A DNA stretch of 54,383 nt, from contig WFNB01000019.1 in the NCBI GenBank assembly GCA_015488755.1, positions 1 through 54,383 on the forward strand, written 5' to 3'. Origin of the DNA: Gammaproteobacteria bacterium. GTDB lineage: Bacteria; Pseudomonadota; Gammaproteobacteria; GRL18. Below are positions 44,831-54,382 of the stretch, one piece after another (the first letter of the stretch is position 1; the number at the start of each line of letters is the position of its first letter). The notes under the pieces are model-generated. The model saw only the letters and a program-made list of their open reading frames with translations, searched no databases and was not told the origin of the DNA. The position numbers were made by a program, and so were the translations under genes.

Positions 44831-46186
44831 TCAATCTTCATAATCAATGGAAGCATGATTTTCAAAACGAGTATATTGCCCCAGAAAGGTCAATCGAGCG
44901 ACTCCAAGAGGGCCATTTCTATGCTTACCAATAATAATTTCTGCTGTGCCTTTATCTGGGCTGTCTTCATTGTAGACTTCATCACGATAAATAAAGACAA
45001 TTAAATCCGCATCCTGCTCAATAGCGCCTGATTCACGTAAATCAGACATAACGGGGCGTTTATTAGGCCGTTGCTCCAAGCCACGATTAAGCTGAGAAAG
45101 GGCGATAACCGGCACATTCATTTCTTTAGCCAGAGCTTTTAAGCCCCGTGAAATTTCTGAAATTTCATTGACCCGATTTTCTGCCCCCCCTTTGACCTGC
45201 ATGAGTTGCAAATAATCCACCACAATCAGGCCAATATCATGCTTACGTTTTAAGCGCCGAACTCTGGCGCGCATTTCTGTAGGCGATAGGGCAGGAGTAT
45301 CATCAATAAAAATCTGTGCCTCATTTAAAATAGACACGGCTGAGGTTAAACGAGGCCAGTCTTCTTCATCCAGTTGGCCTGAACGGACTTTGGTTTGGTT
45401 GATCCGCCCCAGTGAGGACATCATACGCAAGGTTAATGATTCCGCAGGCATTTCCATACTGAATACCGCCACTCCTACCCCTGCGCTAATCGCCGCATTC
45501 TCAGCCAAATTCATAGCAAAGGTTGTTTTTCCCATTGAGGGACGACCGGCAACAATGATCAAATCTGCCGGTTGTAAACCTGAGGTCATACCATCAAAAT
45601 CGGTAAAACCAGAGGGGATCCCCGTAAAAGTTCCCCCACTTTGGTATAGCTCATCAATACGATCCACGGTGCGCTTTAGCAGATCCGTCATATTCTTAAA
45701 ATCACCGCCAGCATTCGCTCCTTTATCTGCAATTTCAAAAACAGTTTTCTCTGCCGCCTCAAGAATATCATCACTCTTACGCCCTTCTGGATTAAAAGCA
45801 CTATCAGCAATCTCATTGCCAATGGTTATCAGCTTTCTTAATACGGAGCGTTCTCGCACAATATCGGAATAAGCCCGAATATTTGAGGCGCTGGGAGTGT
45901 TATTCACCAGACTCCCTAAATAGGCCAAACCTCCAGCATCATCAATAAGGTTATAGGATTCCAAACGCTCTGATAAAGTCACCACATCACAGGGTTTACC
46001 TTCTTCAATTTGATCACGAATGGCTTTAAAAATAAGGCGATGATCACGCCGATAAAAGTCCTCTTCATTAACGATACTGACAATATGGTCCCATGAATCA
46101 TTATTGATCAACAAGCCACCTAGAATGGATTGCTCAGCATCAATAGAATGAGGGGGGAGCTTCAGTGTATCGGTTATTTGATCCAT
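44831..46186 (-). CDS. dnaB: Replicative DNA helicase DnaB
   Basis: A hexameric 5'-3' helicase at the replication fork. The 451 residues show the N-terminal primase-interacting domain (PPHSIDAEQSILGGLLI), the RecA-like core with Walker A GRPSMGKTTFAM, VVDYLQLMQ as Walker B, and SQLNRGLEQRPNKRP. There is no intein. Start at 46186 matches homologues. The 257-base region to the divergent phosphatase gene should hold both promoters and has no gene. Confidence 0.98.
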   Translation of the reverse strand: MDQITDTLKLPPHSIDAEQSILGGLLINNDSWDHIVSIVNEEDFYRRDHRLIFKAIRDQIEEGKPCDVVTLSERLESYNLIDDAGGLAYLGSLVNNTPSASNIRAYSDIVRERSVLRKLITIGNEIADSAFNPEGRKSDDILEAAEKTVFEIADKGANAGGDFKNMTDLLKRTVDRIDELYQSGGTFTGIPSGFTDFDGMTSGLQPADLIIVAGRPSMGKTTFAMNLAENAAISAGVGVAVFSMEMPAESLTLRMMSSLGRINQTKVRSGQLDEEDWPRLTSAVSILNEAQIFIDDTPALSPTEMRARVRRLKRKHDIGLIVVDYLQLMQVKGGAENRVNEISEISRGLKALAKEMNVPVIALSQLNRGLEQRPNKRPVMSDLRESGAIEQDADLIVFIYRDEVYNEDSPDKGTAEIIIGKHRNGPLGVARLTFLGQYTRFENHASIDYED

Positions 46187-46443
46187 AATTGACTCAGTGC
46201 TTGGCTTAATTGTTGGCTAGAATAATATTTTTTCAAAACAGAGGCGTTCATTGTGTCGGATACTTTAACCTAAATAAAATATTGTGCAACAAAGCAAGCC
46301 TGCAAGTTTGCTATTTTGTGCTAAAATAGTTTCCATGCATACCTTATACCGATTATATTTTATAGCGATGTCCCCCTATTATTTATATGGCGATAAATCC
46401 CTATCTAGTATTTATCCATCTTTCTATTAGTTGATATAACTCA

Positions 46444-47178
46444 TTGAATATACAATATTTATTTACTAATAACAAAGGGCGTGATTTTGTCTGTGGCGAT
46501 ATTCACGGTTGCTTTGACTTGCTTGAAGAAAAACTGGCAGAGGTAGACTTTGACCCATTCTCTGATCGCCTTTTTAGCGTCGGTGATACTATTGATCGGG
46601 GAGCCGATTCAGAGCAAGCCCTGCATTATTTTGAAAAAAAATGGTTTTATTGTGTGCGTGGCAATCACGAGCAAATGTTTTTGGATTGGATCACCGAAGA
46701 AAGCCCAGTATTTCGTAATGATGCCTTCCGCTTCCATATACACAATGGTGGACTTTGGGTGGCTGATTTCCTAGGCATTCATATCCAAAAACTCGCGGAT
46801 GATATGCAGCAGGAAGGACATATTACCCAAAAATACCCTGCTTTAAGACTATGGGCTGATGCCATAAAAAAACTACCCTATGCGATTGAGATAAAATCTA
46901 AAGACCAACGTATAGGCATTATCCATGCTGAAATTCCCGATACTGTAAGATGGACATCGTTAGAATCTGAACTGCATAAAACCAATATTCTCTACAGTAT
47001 TCTTTTTTCTCGAAAATTTATTCAGAACCAAAAACTGAAAAATTACCAGATCCAAGGGGTGGATGCAATCTACTGCGGGCATACGGTTCTAAAAAAGCCA
47101 ATAACCAAGGGTAATGTCCATTATATTGATACTGGTGCTTATGCCAGAAAAACACTCACGCTTATTGAACTCACATAA
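46444..47178 (+). CDS. PPP-family serine/threonine phosphatase
   Basis: A 244-residue metallophosphoesterase of the PPP type, as in bacteriophage-lambda-like and PrpA/B phosphatases. The three signature motifs are GDIHGCFDLLEE, GDTIDRGADSEQAL and RGNHEQM. Later metal ligands are seen in IHAEIP and CGHTVLKKP. The start is TTG; an in-frame TGA 12 bases earlier rules out any earlier start and homology begins at once. Ribosome site is poor. It may hydrolyse phosphoproteins or Ap4A-like nucleotides; sequence does not decide. Confidence 0.85.
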   Translation: MNIQYLFTNNKGRDFVCGDIHGCFDLLEEKLAEVDFDPFSDRLFSVGDTIDRGADSEQALHYFEKKWFYCVRGNHEQMFLDWITEESPVFRNDAFRFHIHNGGLWVADFLGIHIQKLADDMQQEGHITQKYPALRLWADAIKKLPYAIEIKSKDQRIGIIHAEIPDTVRWTSLESELHKTNILYSILFSRKFIQNQKLKNYQIQGVDAIYCGHTVLKKPITKGNVHYIDTGAYARKTLTLIELT

Positions 47179-47202
47179 CGTAATAAACCAAAGAAGACAT
47201 CG

Positions 47203-47697
47203 ATGAAATTAGTTATTGGACTGTTTATTATCAGCATTATCATTCTACTTTTACCCAGATTTTTACCCAGTAATCAGCCCAACAAAGAAAATAAAGCATT
47301 AGGACTTATTAATGGACACTTAAGCCCCTGCCCTAATAAACCCAATTGTATCAATAGTGAGCTAATCACAAAAAACCAAACGGCCAAAGACGGTAGCAAT
47401 CAATCCGCTTTCGTTTTACACTTCACAGAAAAAAACCAAGTACAAATACTACCATTAGCAAAAATTATTTTGCTTAATATGGGGGCAACATTTATTAAAG
47501 AAGAAACAAATTACCTTGCTGTGACATTTCGTTCTAAAATTTTTAAATTTGTCGATGACTTTGAGCTACATCAGAACAATTACACACAACAACTTTATGT
47601 TCGCAGTGCATCACGCCTTGGTTATAGTGATTTTGGTGTTAACCAACAACGAGTCGAATTTTTTTTAGAACAACTAAAAAAACAATTAGCATACTAA
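47203..47697 (+). CDS. DUF1499 family protein
   Basis: A 164-residue protein with one N-terminal membrane anchor (LVIGLFIISIIILLLPRF) and a DUF1499 domain: LSPCPNKPNCINSE at the front and FVDDFELHQ, LYVRSASRLGYSDFGVNQQRVEFF at the back. The domain probably faces the periplasm. Function of the family is unknown. It lies 24 bases after the phosphatase gene. Confidence 0.85.
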   Translation: MKLVIGLFIISIIILLLPRFLPSNQPNKENKALGLINGHLSPCPNKPNCINSELITKNQTAKDGSNQSAFVLHFTEKNQVQILPLAKIILLNMGATFIKEETNYLAVTFRSKIFKFVDDFELHQNNYTQQLYVRSASRLGYSDFGVNQQRVEFFLEQLKKQLAY

Positions 47698-47729
47698 CTT
47701 TAACAATAACTTGAGAGTACAAAACTAAT

Positions 47730-48323
47730 ATGAATGAACAAAGCATAAAAGCCACCATTGAAACCGTGATTAATTTAATGGCAGCTTCTGCTATCACCGC
47801 TCCTAAGGCCGGAGGCAAGGACTGCTTAGAAATTGTTGCCGTAACAGAAGCAGAAGACCTACAAAAAATTGCTAATGAAATGCGTTCTTATGCCCATAAT
47901 AGCTCTAAAGAAAACTATTGGCATCGTGATGCAGCCAATGCAGAATGTGCCCAAGGTTTATTACTCATCGGTCTGGCAGGTCCTGTAACCGCTGGTTATG
48001 ACTGTGGTGGTTGTGGCTATAGCACTTGTAAGGAATTTGAAGATTCACGAGAACTCAAAGACTTTACTATGGGCTATACCGGCCCCCATTGTATTATGCG
48101 TATGATGGATATTGGTGTTGCCTTATCATCTGCAGCAAAACAAGCCAGCTTATTAAATATTGATAATCGAGTGCAACAACGAGTTGGCGCAGCTGCCCGT
48201 GCTCTGGGTTATATTAATTGTGAAGTTGCTATGGGTATTCCTATCAGTATCCACGGTAAAAGTATTTTTTATGATCGAAAAACACCGTCTAAAAAAACAC
48301 TCTCAGAGAGCAAAAAGGTCTGA
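47730..48323 (+). CDS. DUF2148 ferredoxin-domain protein
   Basis: A 197-residue soluble protein of the DUF2148 family. The cysteine cluster GYDCGGCGYSTCKEF, with further cysteines at AECAQG and PHCIMRM, suggests an iron-sulfur or other metal site. Families of this type occur mainly in anaerobes and methanogens and have no proven function. It is separated from the DUF1499 gene by 32 bases and may be in the same transcript. Confidence 0.85.
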   Translation: MNEQSIKATIETVINLMAASAITAPKAGGKDCLEIVAVTEAEDLQKIANEMRSYAHNSSKENYWHRDAANAECAQGLLLIGLAGPVTAGYDCGGCGYSTCKEFEDSRELKDFTMGYTGPHCIMRMMDIGVALSSAAKQASLLNIDNRVQQRVGAAARALGYINCEVAMGIPISIHGKSIFYDRKTPSKKTLSESKKV

Positions 48324-48450
48324 TCTTAACTAAATAATTTTTATATGAACAAACAAGAAATATTACCAAATAATGACTGTTTCTTAGTCAAACTATGTAT
48401 TAAAAATAAGCATGATAAAAAATAGACTGATACAATGGGTGAATAATATA

Positions 48451-48577
48451 ATGACATTAGAAAGAGCAAGGGAATTAATTGACATTCAAGTGACCATGGG
48501 CGGTGGCTAAAAAGAAAAAAGATCGCTTTCAAAATATTAATGATTTACACTCTGCATTAAAATCAATCTCACTATAA
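48451..48577 (+). pseudogene. Possible remnant of a small gene
   Basis: Within the 310-base gap between the DUF2148 and DnaJ-related genes, an ATG opens a 19-codon frame (MTLERARELIDIQVTMGGG) that stops at once. A second frame runs from about 48508 to a stop at 48577 (KKKDRFQNINDLHSALKSIS). Both pieces look protein-like, as if a frameshift or deletion had broken one short gene. The rest of the gap is AT-rich with nothing else visible. The call is weak. Confidence 0.25.
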
Positions 48578-48633
48578 AGTTGCATAATAGTTACCAATAT
48601 GGATACAAACTATTTTGTATAGCTGAAGTTTAT

Positions 48634-49239
48634 ATGATTAACAATCCATTAAAACGACCCATTTTAAACATTCTAAAAGAAGCTCATACGCCACTTAAAG
48701 AATACGATCTACATTGCACATTAGGTCATGCAAGCTTTAATAAATATTTGGGGAATTGTAGCGCTAATTTAGTCTTATTTCGTAAGCATTTTTTAGTCAT
48801 GAATGCCTTATATTCATTGCATGATGAGCTATTAGAACAAGGCTGGTATTTACAGATTTCTGCACTTGAAATTAAGCTATTAGCAAGCAATCATTTACCA
48901 CAACCATCCGATAAAGCAGATACAACTCTTAGCACAGAGAATGGTTTTCAAAAACTCAGTCACTATTATCAAGACTGGCGTAATTTTGAGCAAACCAGTG
49001 AACAGGATGTCAGTGCTTTGCTCGACTCCTTTTGGAAAAACTATCTTTCTCATGATGAACAAGACAAGTCACTAATCTGCCTTGGTTTTGAGCCTGAAGA
49101 TACGATTCATTGGCCTGCCATACATAAACGATACCAACAGCTTTGTCAGCAACATCATCCTGACAAGGGGGGTAATGGTGTTTATTTTATAGAAATACGC
49201 CAAGCCTATGATAACTTAAAAAGCCTTTACAAAACCTAA
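48634..49239 (+). CDS. DnaJ-related protein
   Basis: A 201-residue protein with an N-terminal DnaJ-related domain (NPLKRPILNILKEAHTPLKEYDLH, then LFRKHFLVMNALYSLHDEL) and a C-terminal J domain (HKRYQQLCQQHHPDKGGNG, with the HPD motif). A J domain stimulates a Hsp70 partner; in this family it lies at the C-terminus. The ATG at 48634 is preferred because homologues begin near NPLKRPI. There is no zinc finger. It is followed by a MITE copy. Confidence 0.85.
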   Translation: MINNPLKRPILNILKEAHTPLKEYDLHCTLGHASFNKYLGNCSANLVLFRKHFLVMNALYSLHDELLEQGWYLQISALEIKLLASNHLPQPSDKADTTLSTENGFQKLSHYYQDWRNFEQTSEQDVSALLDSFWKNYLSHDEQDKSLICLGFEPEDTIHWPAIHKRYQQLCQQHHPDKGGNGVYFIEIRQAYDNLKSLYKT

Positions 49240-49247
49240 TAAACTAC

Positions 49248-49399
49248 CATACGGAGCTACTTAAGGATAACTCTGTGTTTACGAAGGAAGTTTTTGCCAC
49301 ATGGATGTGGCAATAAAGCCTCTAGGGATGGATTTACGGCGTCTTGCGTAGTAAATACAGAGTTATCCTGCCTCAGACATGCTTAAGTACCTACCTATG
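49248..49399 (-). repeat. MITE-like element, copy B
   Basis: The same 152-bp element as 35278-35429 in the opposite orientation, with only a handful of mismatches by eye. It keeps the central hairpin (ttgccacatggatgtggcaa, 49304-49323) and both arms. It is flanked by near-perfect direct repeats: aataaactac (49238-49247) and aataaactat (49400-49409). It lies between the DnaJ-related stop and recQ and ends 27 bases before the recQ start. It may therefore supply or disturb recQ expression signals. Confidence 0.82.
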
Positions 49400-49426
49400 A
49401 ATAAACTATACTGAGCTTTGGATAAT

Positions 49427-51391
49427 ATGAACACCAGTGATAAGAACACTATCAATGATCTATTAGATAAAAAATTTGGCTTTCATTCTTTACGTGAAGG
49501 CCAAGATCAAGTCATTAATGCTATTTTACAGGGACATTCTGTTGCAGCAATCTTTCCTACGGGGTCTGGTAAGTCGCTTTGTTATCAATTGCCTGCTTTG
49601 CTTCTCCCCCACCTTACTTTAGTTATCTCACCATTGCTTGCCCTAATGAAAGATCAGATTGATTTTTTAAAACAACACACTATCCCAGCCGCCAGTATTG
49701 ATTCCAGTCAAACACAAGAAGAGACAAACCAAGTATTAGAGGACATCAGAAGTGGTCAGCTTAAGATATTAATGATTTCTGTTGAGCGCTTAAAAAATGA
49801 ACGTTTTAGAGCATTTATTAAACGCATTCCAATATCATTAATGGTGATTGATGAGGCTCATTGTATTTCCCAATGGGGCCATAACTTTCGCCCTGATTAC
49901 ATCAAATTAGCAAACTACCAAAAAGAGTTTTCAATCCCACAGGCTCTGTTATTAACCGCCACTGCAACCGATCGTGTTATTAACGATATGTCTCAAGAGT
50001 TTCATATTGTCCAAAGCAATATTATTAATACCGGGTTTTATAGAAGTAATTTGCATATTCATGTACATCCCTGCGCTGAGCATGACAAAGTAGAATACCT
50101 CACACAGTATGTGAAAAAGCATCCTAATGAAGCAATAATTATTTATGTTACCTTACAACAAACAGCAGAGCATGTCGCCACCTGTCTTAGTAACGAGGGT
50201 CTATCCGCTGAAGCCTATCATGCAGGGATTAATAATGATGTTCGCAAAGAAATTCAAGAACGCTTTATGCAGTCCAAAAGCCATTGCATTGTTGCCACTA
50301 TCGCCTTTGGTATGGGCATTGATAAAAATAATATTCGCCATGTTATTCATTATAATTTACCCCAATCAATTGAAAGTTATGCCCAAGAAATTGGCCGTGC
50401 AGGACGAGATGGTAAAGACTCATTTTGTGTTTTATTAGGTAATCAAAATGGTCTTCATATTCTAGAAAATTTTATCTATGGGGATACACCCGAACAATCA
50501 AGCATTCTGTATGTGCTTGATGAAATTAAAGCAATTGCTCCTAATCCATCATGGGAGCTTATTATCAACACCTTATCAAGGCAAAGTAATATTCGCCAAC
50601 TACCCTTAAAAACCTTATTGGTTTATTTAGAAATTGAGCATATCATAAAAACTCAATACAGTTACTACGCTGAATATAAATTCAAATTACTCATCTCAGA
50701 AAATGAGCTAGTGACAAAATTTAAAAATGAACGGCAGAATTTTGTGCGTGCCATTTTACAATACAGCCAACGCGCACGAATTTGGATCACATTGGATATA
50801 GAAACATTACAAGCACATTATCCCTGTGAACGACAGCGAGTAATAAACGCACTGGACTATTTTCAAGAGAAGGGTTGGATTCTATTAGAAAACAAGCAAA
50901 TGACGGAGGTTTATCAGATCATTAATGGTCATTTTGATAGCCATGAGTTAAGTCAAACACTCTATCAGAATTTCAAACAAAAAGAACACGCACAGATCCA
51001 ACGTCTAAAAGAAATGCTTGATGTTTTTCAATCAAAAATTTGCTTATCTCAGCAGCTATCTGAACATTTTTCTGATCATAAAATTAAAGATACCTGTGGT
51101 CATTGCTCTGTTTGTCTAAATGAATACAAAGCATGGCCTGCCCCCATATCGTTACCTGAAATTTCACCTCAAACATTAAAGAAAATAATTGCCGAGCTTA
51201 ATCGAGAAATTATGGCTCACTTTCAAAGCAAAGCAAGCATTGAATTAATCTGTCGTTATCTCTGTGGCATTAACAGCCCTTGGCTTACGACAATCAGAGC
51301 AAAAAAACTAGGACATTTTGGTGCCTATGAGCACTATAGCTACGAAGAAATTCGCATGCTTGTCGAACAAATAGTTAACTCAATAACCTGA
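49427..51391 (+). CDS. recQ: RecQ-family DNA helicase
   Basis: A 3'-5' helicase of 654 residues. Walker A is FPTGSGKSLCYQLPAL, Walker B is VIDEAHCISQWGHNFRPDY, motif VI is QEIGRAGRDGKDSFC. The zinc-binding region ends CGHCSVC. The C-terminal 70 residues (KIIAELNREIMAHFQSKASI...) differ from the HRDC domain of E. coli RecQ, which suggests a side branch of the family. ATG at 49427 is chosen over a TTG at 49418. The ribosome site is weak and lies next to the MITE end. Confidence 0.9.
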   Translation: MNTSDKNTINDLLDKKFGFHSLREGQDQVINAILQGHSVAAIFPTGSGKSLCYQLPALLLPHLTLVISPLLALMKDQIDFLKQHTIPAASIDSSQTQEETNQVLEDIRSGQLKILMISVERLKNERFRAFIKRIPISLMVIDEAHCISQWGHNFRPDYIKLANYQKEFSIPQALLLTATATDRVINDMSQEFHIVQSNIINTGFYRSNLHIHVHPCAEHDKVEYLTQYVKKHPNEAIIIYVTLQQTAEHVATCLSNEGLSAEAYHAGINNDVRKEIQERFMQSKSHCIVATIAFGMGIDKNNIRHVIHYNLPQSIESYAQEIGRAGRDGKDSFCVLLGNQNGLHILENFIYGDTPEQSSILYVLDEIKAIAPNPSWELIINTLSRQSNIRQLPLKTLLVYLEIEHIIKTQYSYYAEYKFKLLISENELVTKFKNERQNFVRAILQYSQRARIWITLDIETLQAHYPCERQRVINALDYFQEKGWILLENKQMTEVYQIINGHFDSHELSQTLYQNFKQKEHAQIQRLKEMLDVFQSKICLSQQLSEHFSDHKIKDTCGHCSVCLNEYKAWPAPISLPEISPQTLKKIIAELNREIMAHFQSKASIELICRYLCGINSPWLTTIRAKKLGHFGAYEHYSYEEIRMLVEQIVNSIT

Positions 51392-51443
51392 GTTCTGGAT
51401 AACTGAATTAGTAACGTATTGATCAAATTAATGACTACTGTTG

Positions 51444-54078
51444 TCAATGGTTAACTAAGCGTGAAAACAAATTAATATTTTTCATTTGTTCTGGACTATT
51501 AGCCCTAGTTGTTAATAAATTAGGATGTCCAACCACAATAGCCATAACCTTTGCTCGACTAATGGCCACATTAATACGGCGGATATCAAAAATAAAATCA
51601 ATCCCCCTTGGCGATTCATTGGCATCACTGGTACACATAGAAAGAAACACAATGGGGGCTTCCTGTCCTTGGAATTTATCGACCGATCCGATTCTTGCCT
51701 TTTCACCCAACGCTTTTTGCAGATAATTAACCTGTTGGTTATACGGTGCCACAATCAAAATATCATTAATCTCAATAGGTCTTTCATTACCCTTCTTATC
51801 GGTATAAATTTTACCCATTAATTGCTGAAATAATGTTTTAATTATAGAGACTTCTTCCATACTGGACTGGGTATTCCCATCATGAGAAACGGGAACAAAA
51901 ATAATGCCAGAGTCTTTGTTTAAATAACTTGGTTGGTCTGCTTTAGTATTCTGATCCAAAATACGGATCGATTGCTTATCATTAGCAGGATCAATGTGTA
52001 ATTTCCCTTCATAAATTGCCGAATTAATAAGCGCATTAATACTGGAATGCATACGGTAGGTGGTATTTAAAAAGATCCCCATAGAGCCTGAAATGGTGGC
52101 TTGATCGTGTAGCAGATAATCCAGTATGGATAAACCACTTTCCTTAGGGTGCGTTCCTTGTATGGGCTGGCTTAATTGCATTTGATCACCTATTAAAACC
52201 AAGTTTTACAACAGCGACTCATGGCAATAAGATGAGCGATACTCACTTGACCCGCTTCATCAACAAACAAATAATCAAATTGATCGACCAGATCATCTCT
52301 GGAGAAACCCCATGCTGTCGTTCCTATCACACAGCCTGATCCCACTTTATTAGCCAATTCATTATTAGAGAGGATCGGTATATTAAAATCAAAAAGTTCG
52401 TCGCCTGTAGAACGGGTACAAACCAAATTAGCCTGAGTGCCTGTTTCTTTTAAATAATGAGCCGTTGCAAGCAATAAATTATTAATGGCTTTGTGGCTAT
52501 TACTGGTAATCGCAATTTTTTTACCTAATGAAACCAGTTTTTCAATAATGCGTGCAGCGGTATGTGTTTTTCCAGTGCCGGGTGGTCCCTGAATGGGCAA
52601 ATAACTGCAATCAAGATTAACCACTGCATTGATAATGTCATTCAGTTGATTTTTAGATCGTTTAATAATAGGTTCTTGAATAATAGAGTCATTTCCAGTG
52701 CGTATACGCTCAAGTCCAATAATATTAGGGGGGATTCGATTTAAAAAATCATAGATCGCACCGGTTGCTGGCAGACCATCATTCATTTGTTCATAGTTTG
52801 TTTCATAAAGAGCCACGACTTGATCAATCGATTCAGGAATAGGCTTGGGTCTAATATAGGTATCAGGAATGAGGCTAATTTTATTCGCTGGTTCAAAGGA
52901 TGTTTTTAAAACAATCAGCCCTTTTTTAAAGTCACACTCATCAATCAGCATATTGACTTTGATAGTATCACCACCAAGAAGATACCAATAATTTGCTTTA
53001 ATTCCTTTAAACTCCTGATCAACATCAAATTGATATTGGTAACAAGTATTTCTTGCTCTAGCTGAATCCTTATAAGCCGGTTTATCTGTACGAATACAGC
53101 ACGCTAAACACTCTTGATCATCTAATAATTCATCATGAACCATAACCAGTCGATCAAATAATCGCCAAAAAAAAGGCTTAGCTTCACGACGATGAAATTC
53201 CAAGACCCAAGCTAAATTTTCTGTTAAATCCGCTTGTTTGGGATGAGTTTTTCGTTCTTGCTCACTGCGTAGTAATAATCGATCTCGAAGTTGAGTTCTT
53301 TCAGTGACTTTCTCTGATGCAACCCCCGACTATTAATTTGAATACTTGCCTGTTTTTTTAAACGCACAAAGGTTTCATGCTGAATACGAGGGATAGCAGT
53401 TAAAGTACATTGCATTAAATCCATACAAGTTCGTATCCCTTTTCTTTCTAGCTTTTTTATCTGAGGACGAGTGATATTGGCAATCAGTGATAGGTGATCA
53501 CGTTCTTCTAATAAACGATGAGCATATTCAGACCATTGCCCATATTCACAAGAATCAGCTGGATCTTCCATCTTATTCAAATCAAATTCTTGATGAAATT
53601 TCAGAAATTGAGATTGAATATTTTGATAATAAAAATAATAATAATCAGTTCTTAAACGGACTGATTTGCCATTACCTAAAACAACCACGATATCATTAGG
53701 TCGAATGCCTTGAACCTGTTCTAACAATTGAGCATAACAGCAAAGCTGGATAATAAAATAAGGTTTTACATGCGTGGCTAACTTGGCATCCCAGACTTCA
53801 TAGGAGTAATCACCCAATCGGCTAGGAACAGGTACTTTTTTTAAATAATCCGCATGGCCTTTAAACTGACAATCTTTAAATGGATATAAGTTATCTTTTT
53901 TAGATTCTAATGTTGCCTGATAAATAATATCATAACCCTGTTGCATCGCATCCAGCGTTGCCAAAACCTGATCAGAATCATCTTGTTCGCCGATATCAAT
54001 AATAGTCAGATTTTTATCTTTGAGTGTATGCAAATACTGGGTTTCATGTTCATAGCCTTTGCTGGCTAATAAAGACAT
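51444..54078 (-). pseudogene. TM0106-type RecB-like nuclease/helicase, broken by two frameshifts
   Basis: Three consecutive frames join into one protein of about 878 residues. The N-terminal part has a PD-(D/E)xK nuclease pattern (FKGHADYL, YEVWDAKLA, FIIQLCCYAQLLE). The rest is a superfamily-1 helicase: GPPGTGKTHTAARII, LFVDEAGQVS, LIGDQMQLSQP, RIGSVDKFQGQEAP, INVAISRAK. Break 1 is in the five-base C run at 53323-53327: one more base restores INSRGVASEKVTERTQ...LEFHRREAK. Break 2 is in the four-base T run at 52204-52207: one more base restores CKNLVLIGDQ. It is either a true pseudogene or two sequencing errors. Intact members take part in DNA processing; the exact function is unknown. Confidence 0.8.
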
Positions 54079-54085
54079 ATTTTAA

Positions 54086-54382
54086 TTATTCAATCACATC
54101 ATTTGGTAGACATATTATTTCACTTTCCAGAATTTTAATTTCTTTTAAAAGCATTTTAGATATATCAACCAATCTTGGCAATAAGTTGTTATTCATTATA
54201 TCGAGTTGCTCTTGTTTGAACTTTTTCTTTGAACTAAATAATTTAGCTAAAGCACTTCTATCATCTTTTCCGTATAATTTTTTAAATATTTCCATATATA
54301 CAAGATGTAATTTTTGATGTGGCTCTTCAATTTCCTTATATCCTTGTACATTAGATAATTCTTGTCCCTCTCCATAGTACCA
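54086..54382 (-). CDS. 3' end of an unidentified gene (runs off the window)
   Basis: The frame is open from the window edge to a stop at 54086 (98 codons visible). It encodes WYYGEGQELSNVQGYKEIEE near the visible beginning, then a helical, lysine-rich end (LFSSKKKFKQEQ, LLPRLVDISKMLLKEIKILE). The downstream broken nuclease-helicase gene begins 7 bases after its stop, so the two are probably in one transcript. I do not recognise the family. An ATG at 54295 could start a 69-residue protein instead, but the open frame upstream makes a longer gene more likely. Confidence 0.5.
   Translation of the reverse strand, partial: WYYGEGQELSNVQGYKEIEEPHQKLHLVYMEIFKKLYGKDDRSALAKLFSSKKKFKQEQLDIMNNNLLPRLVDISKMLLKEIKILESEIICLPNDVIE

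Noticed and set aside
45390-45872. A 160-codon open frame on the plus strand opposite dnaB
   Set aside because: It is fully antisense to a strongly conserved gene, has no ribosome site and has no protein-like motif. It is a by-product of dnaB codon use.
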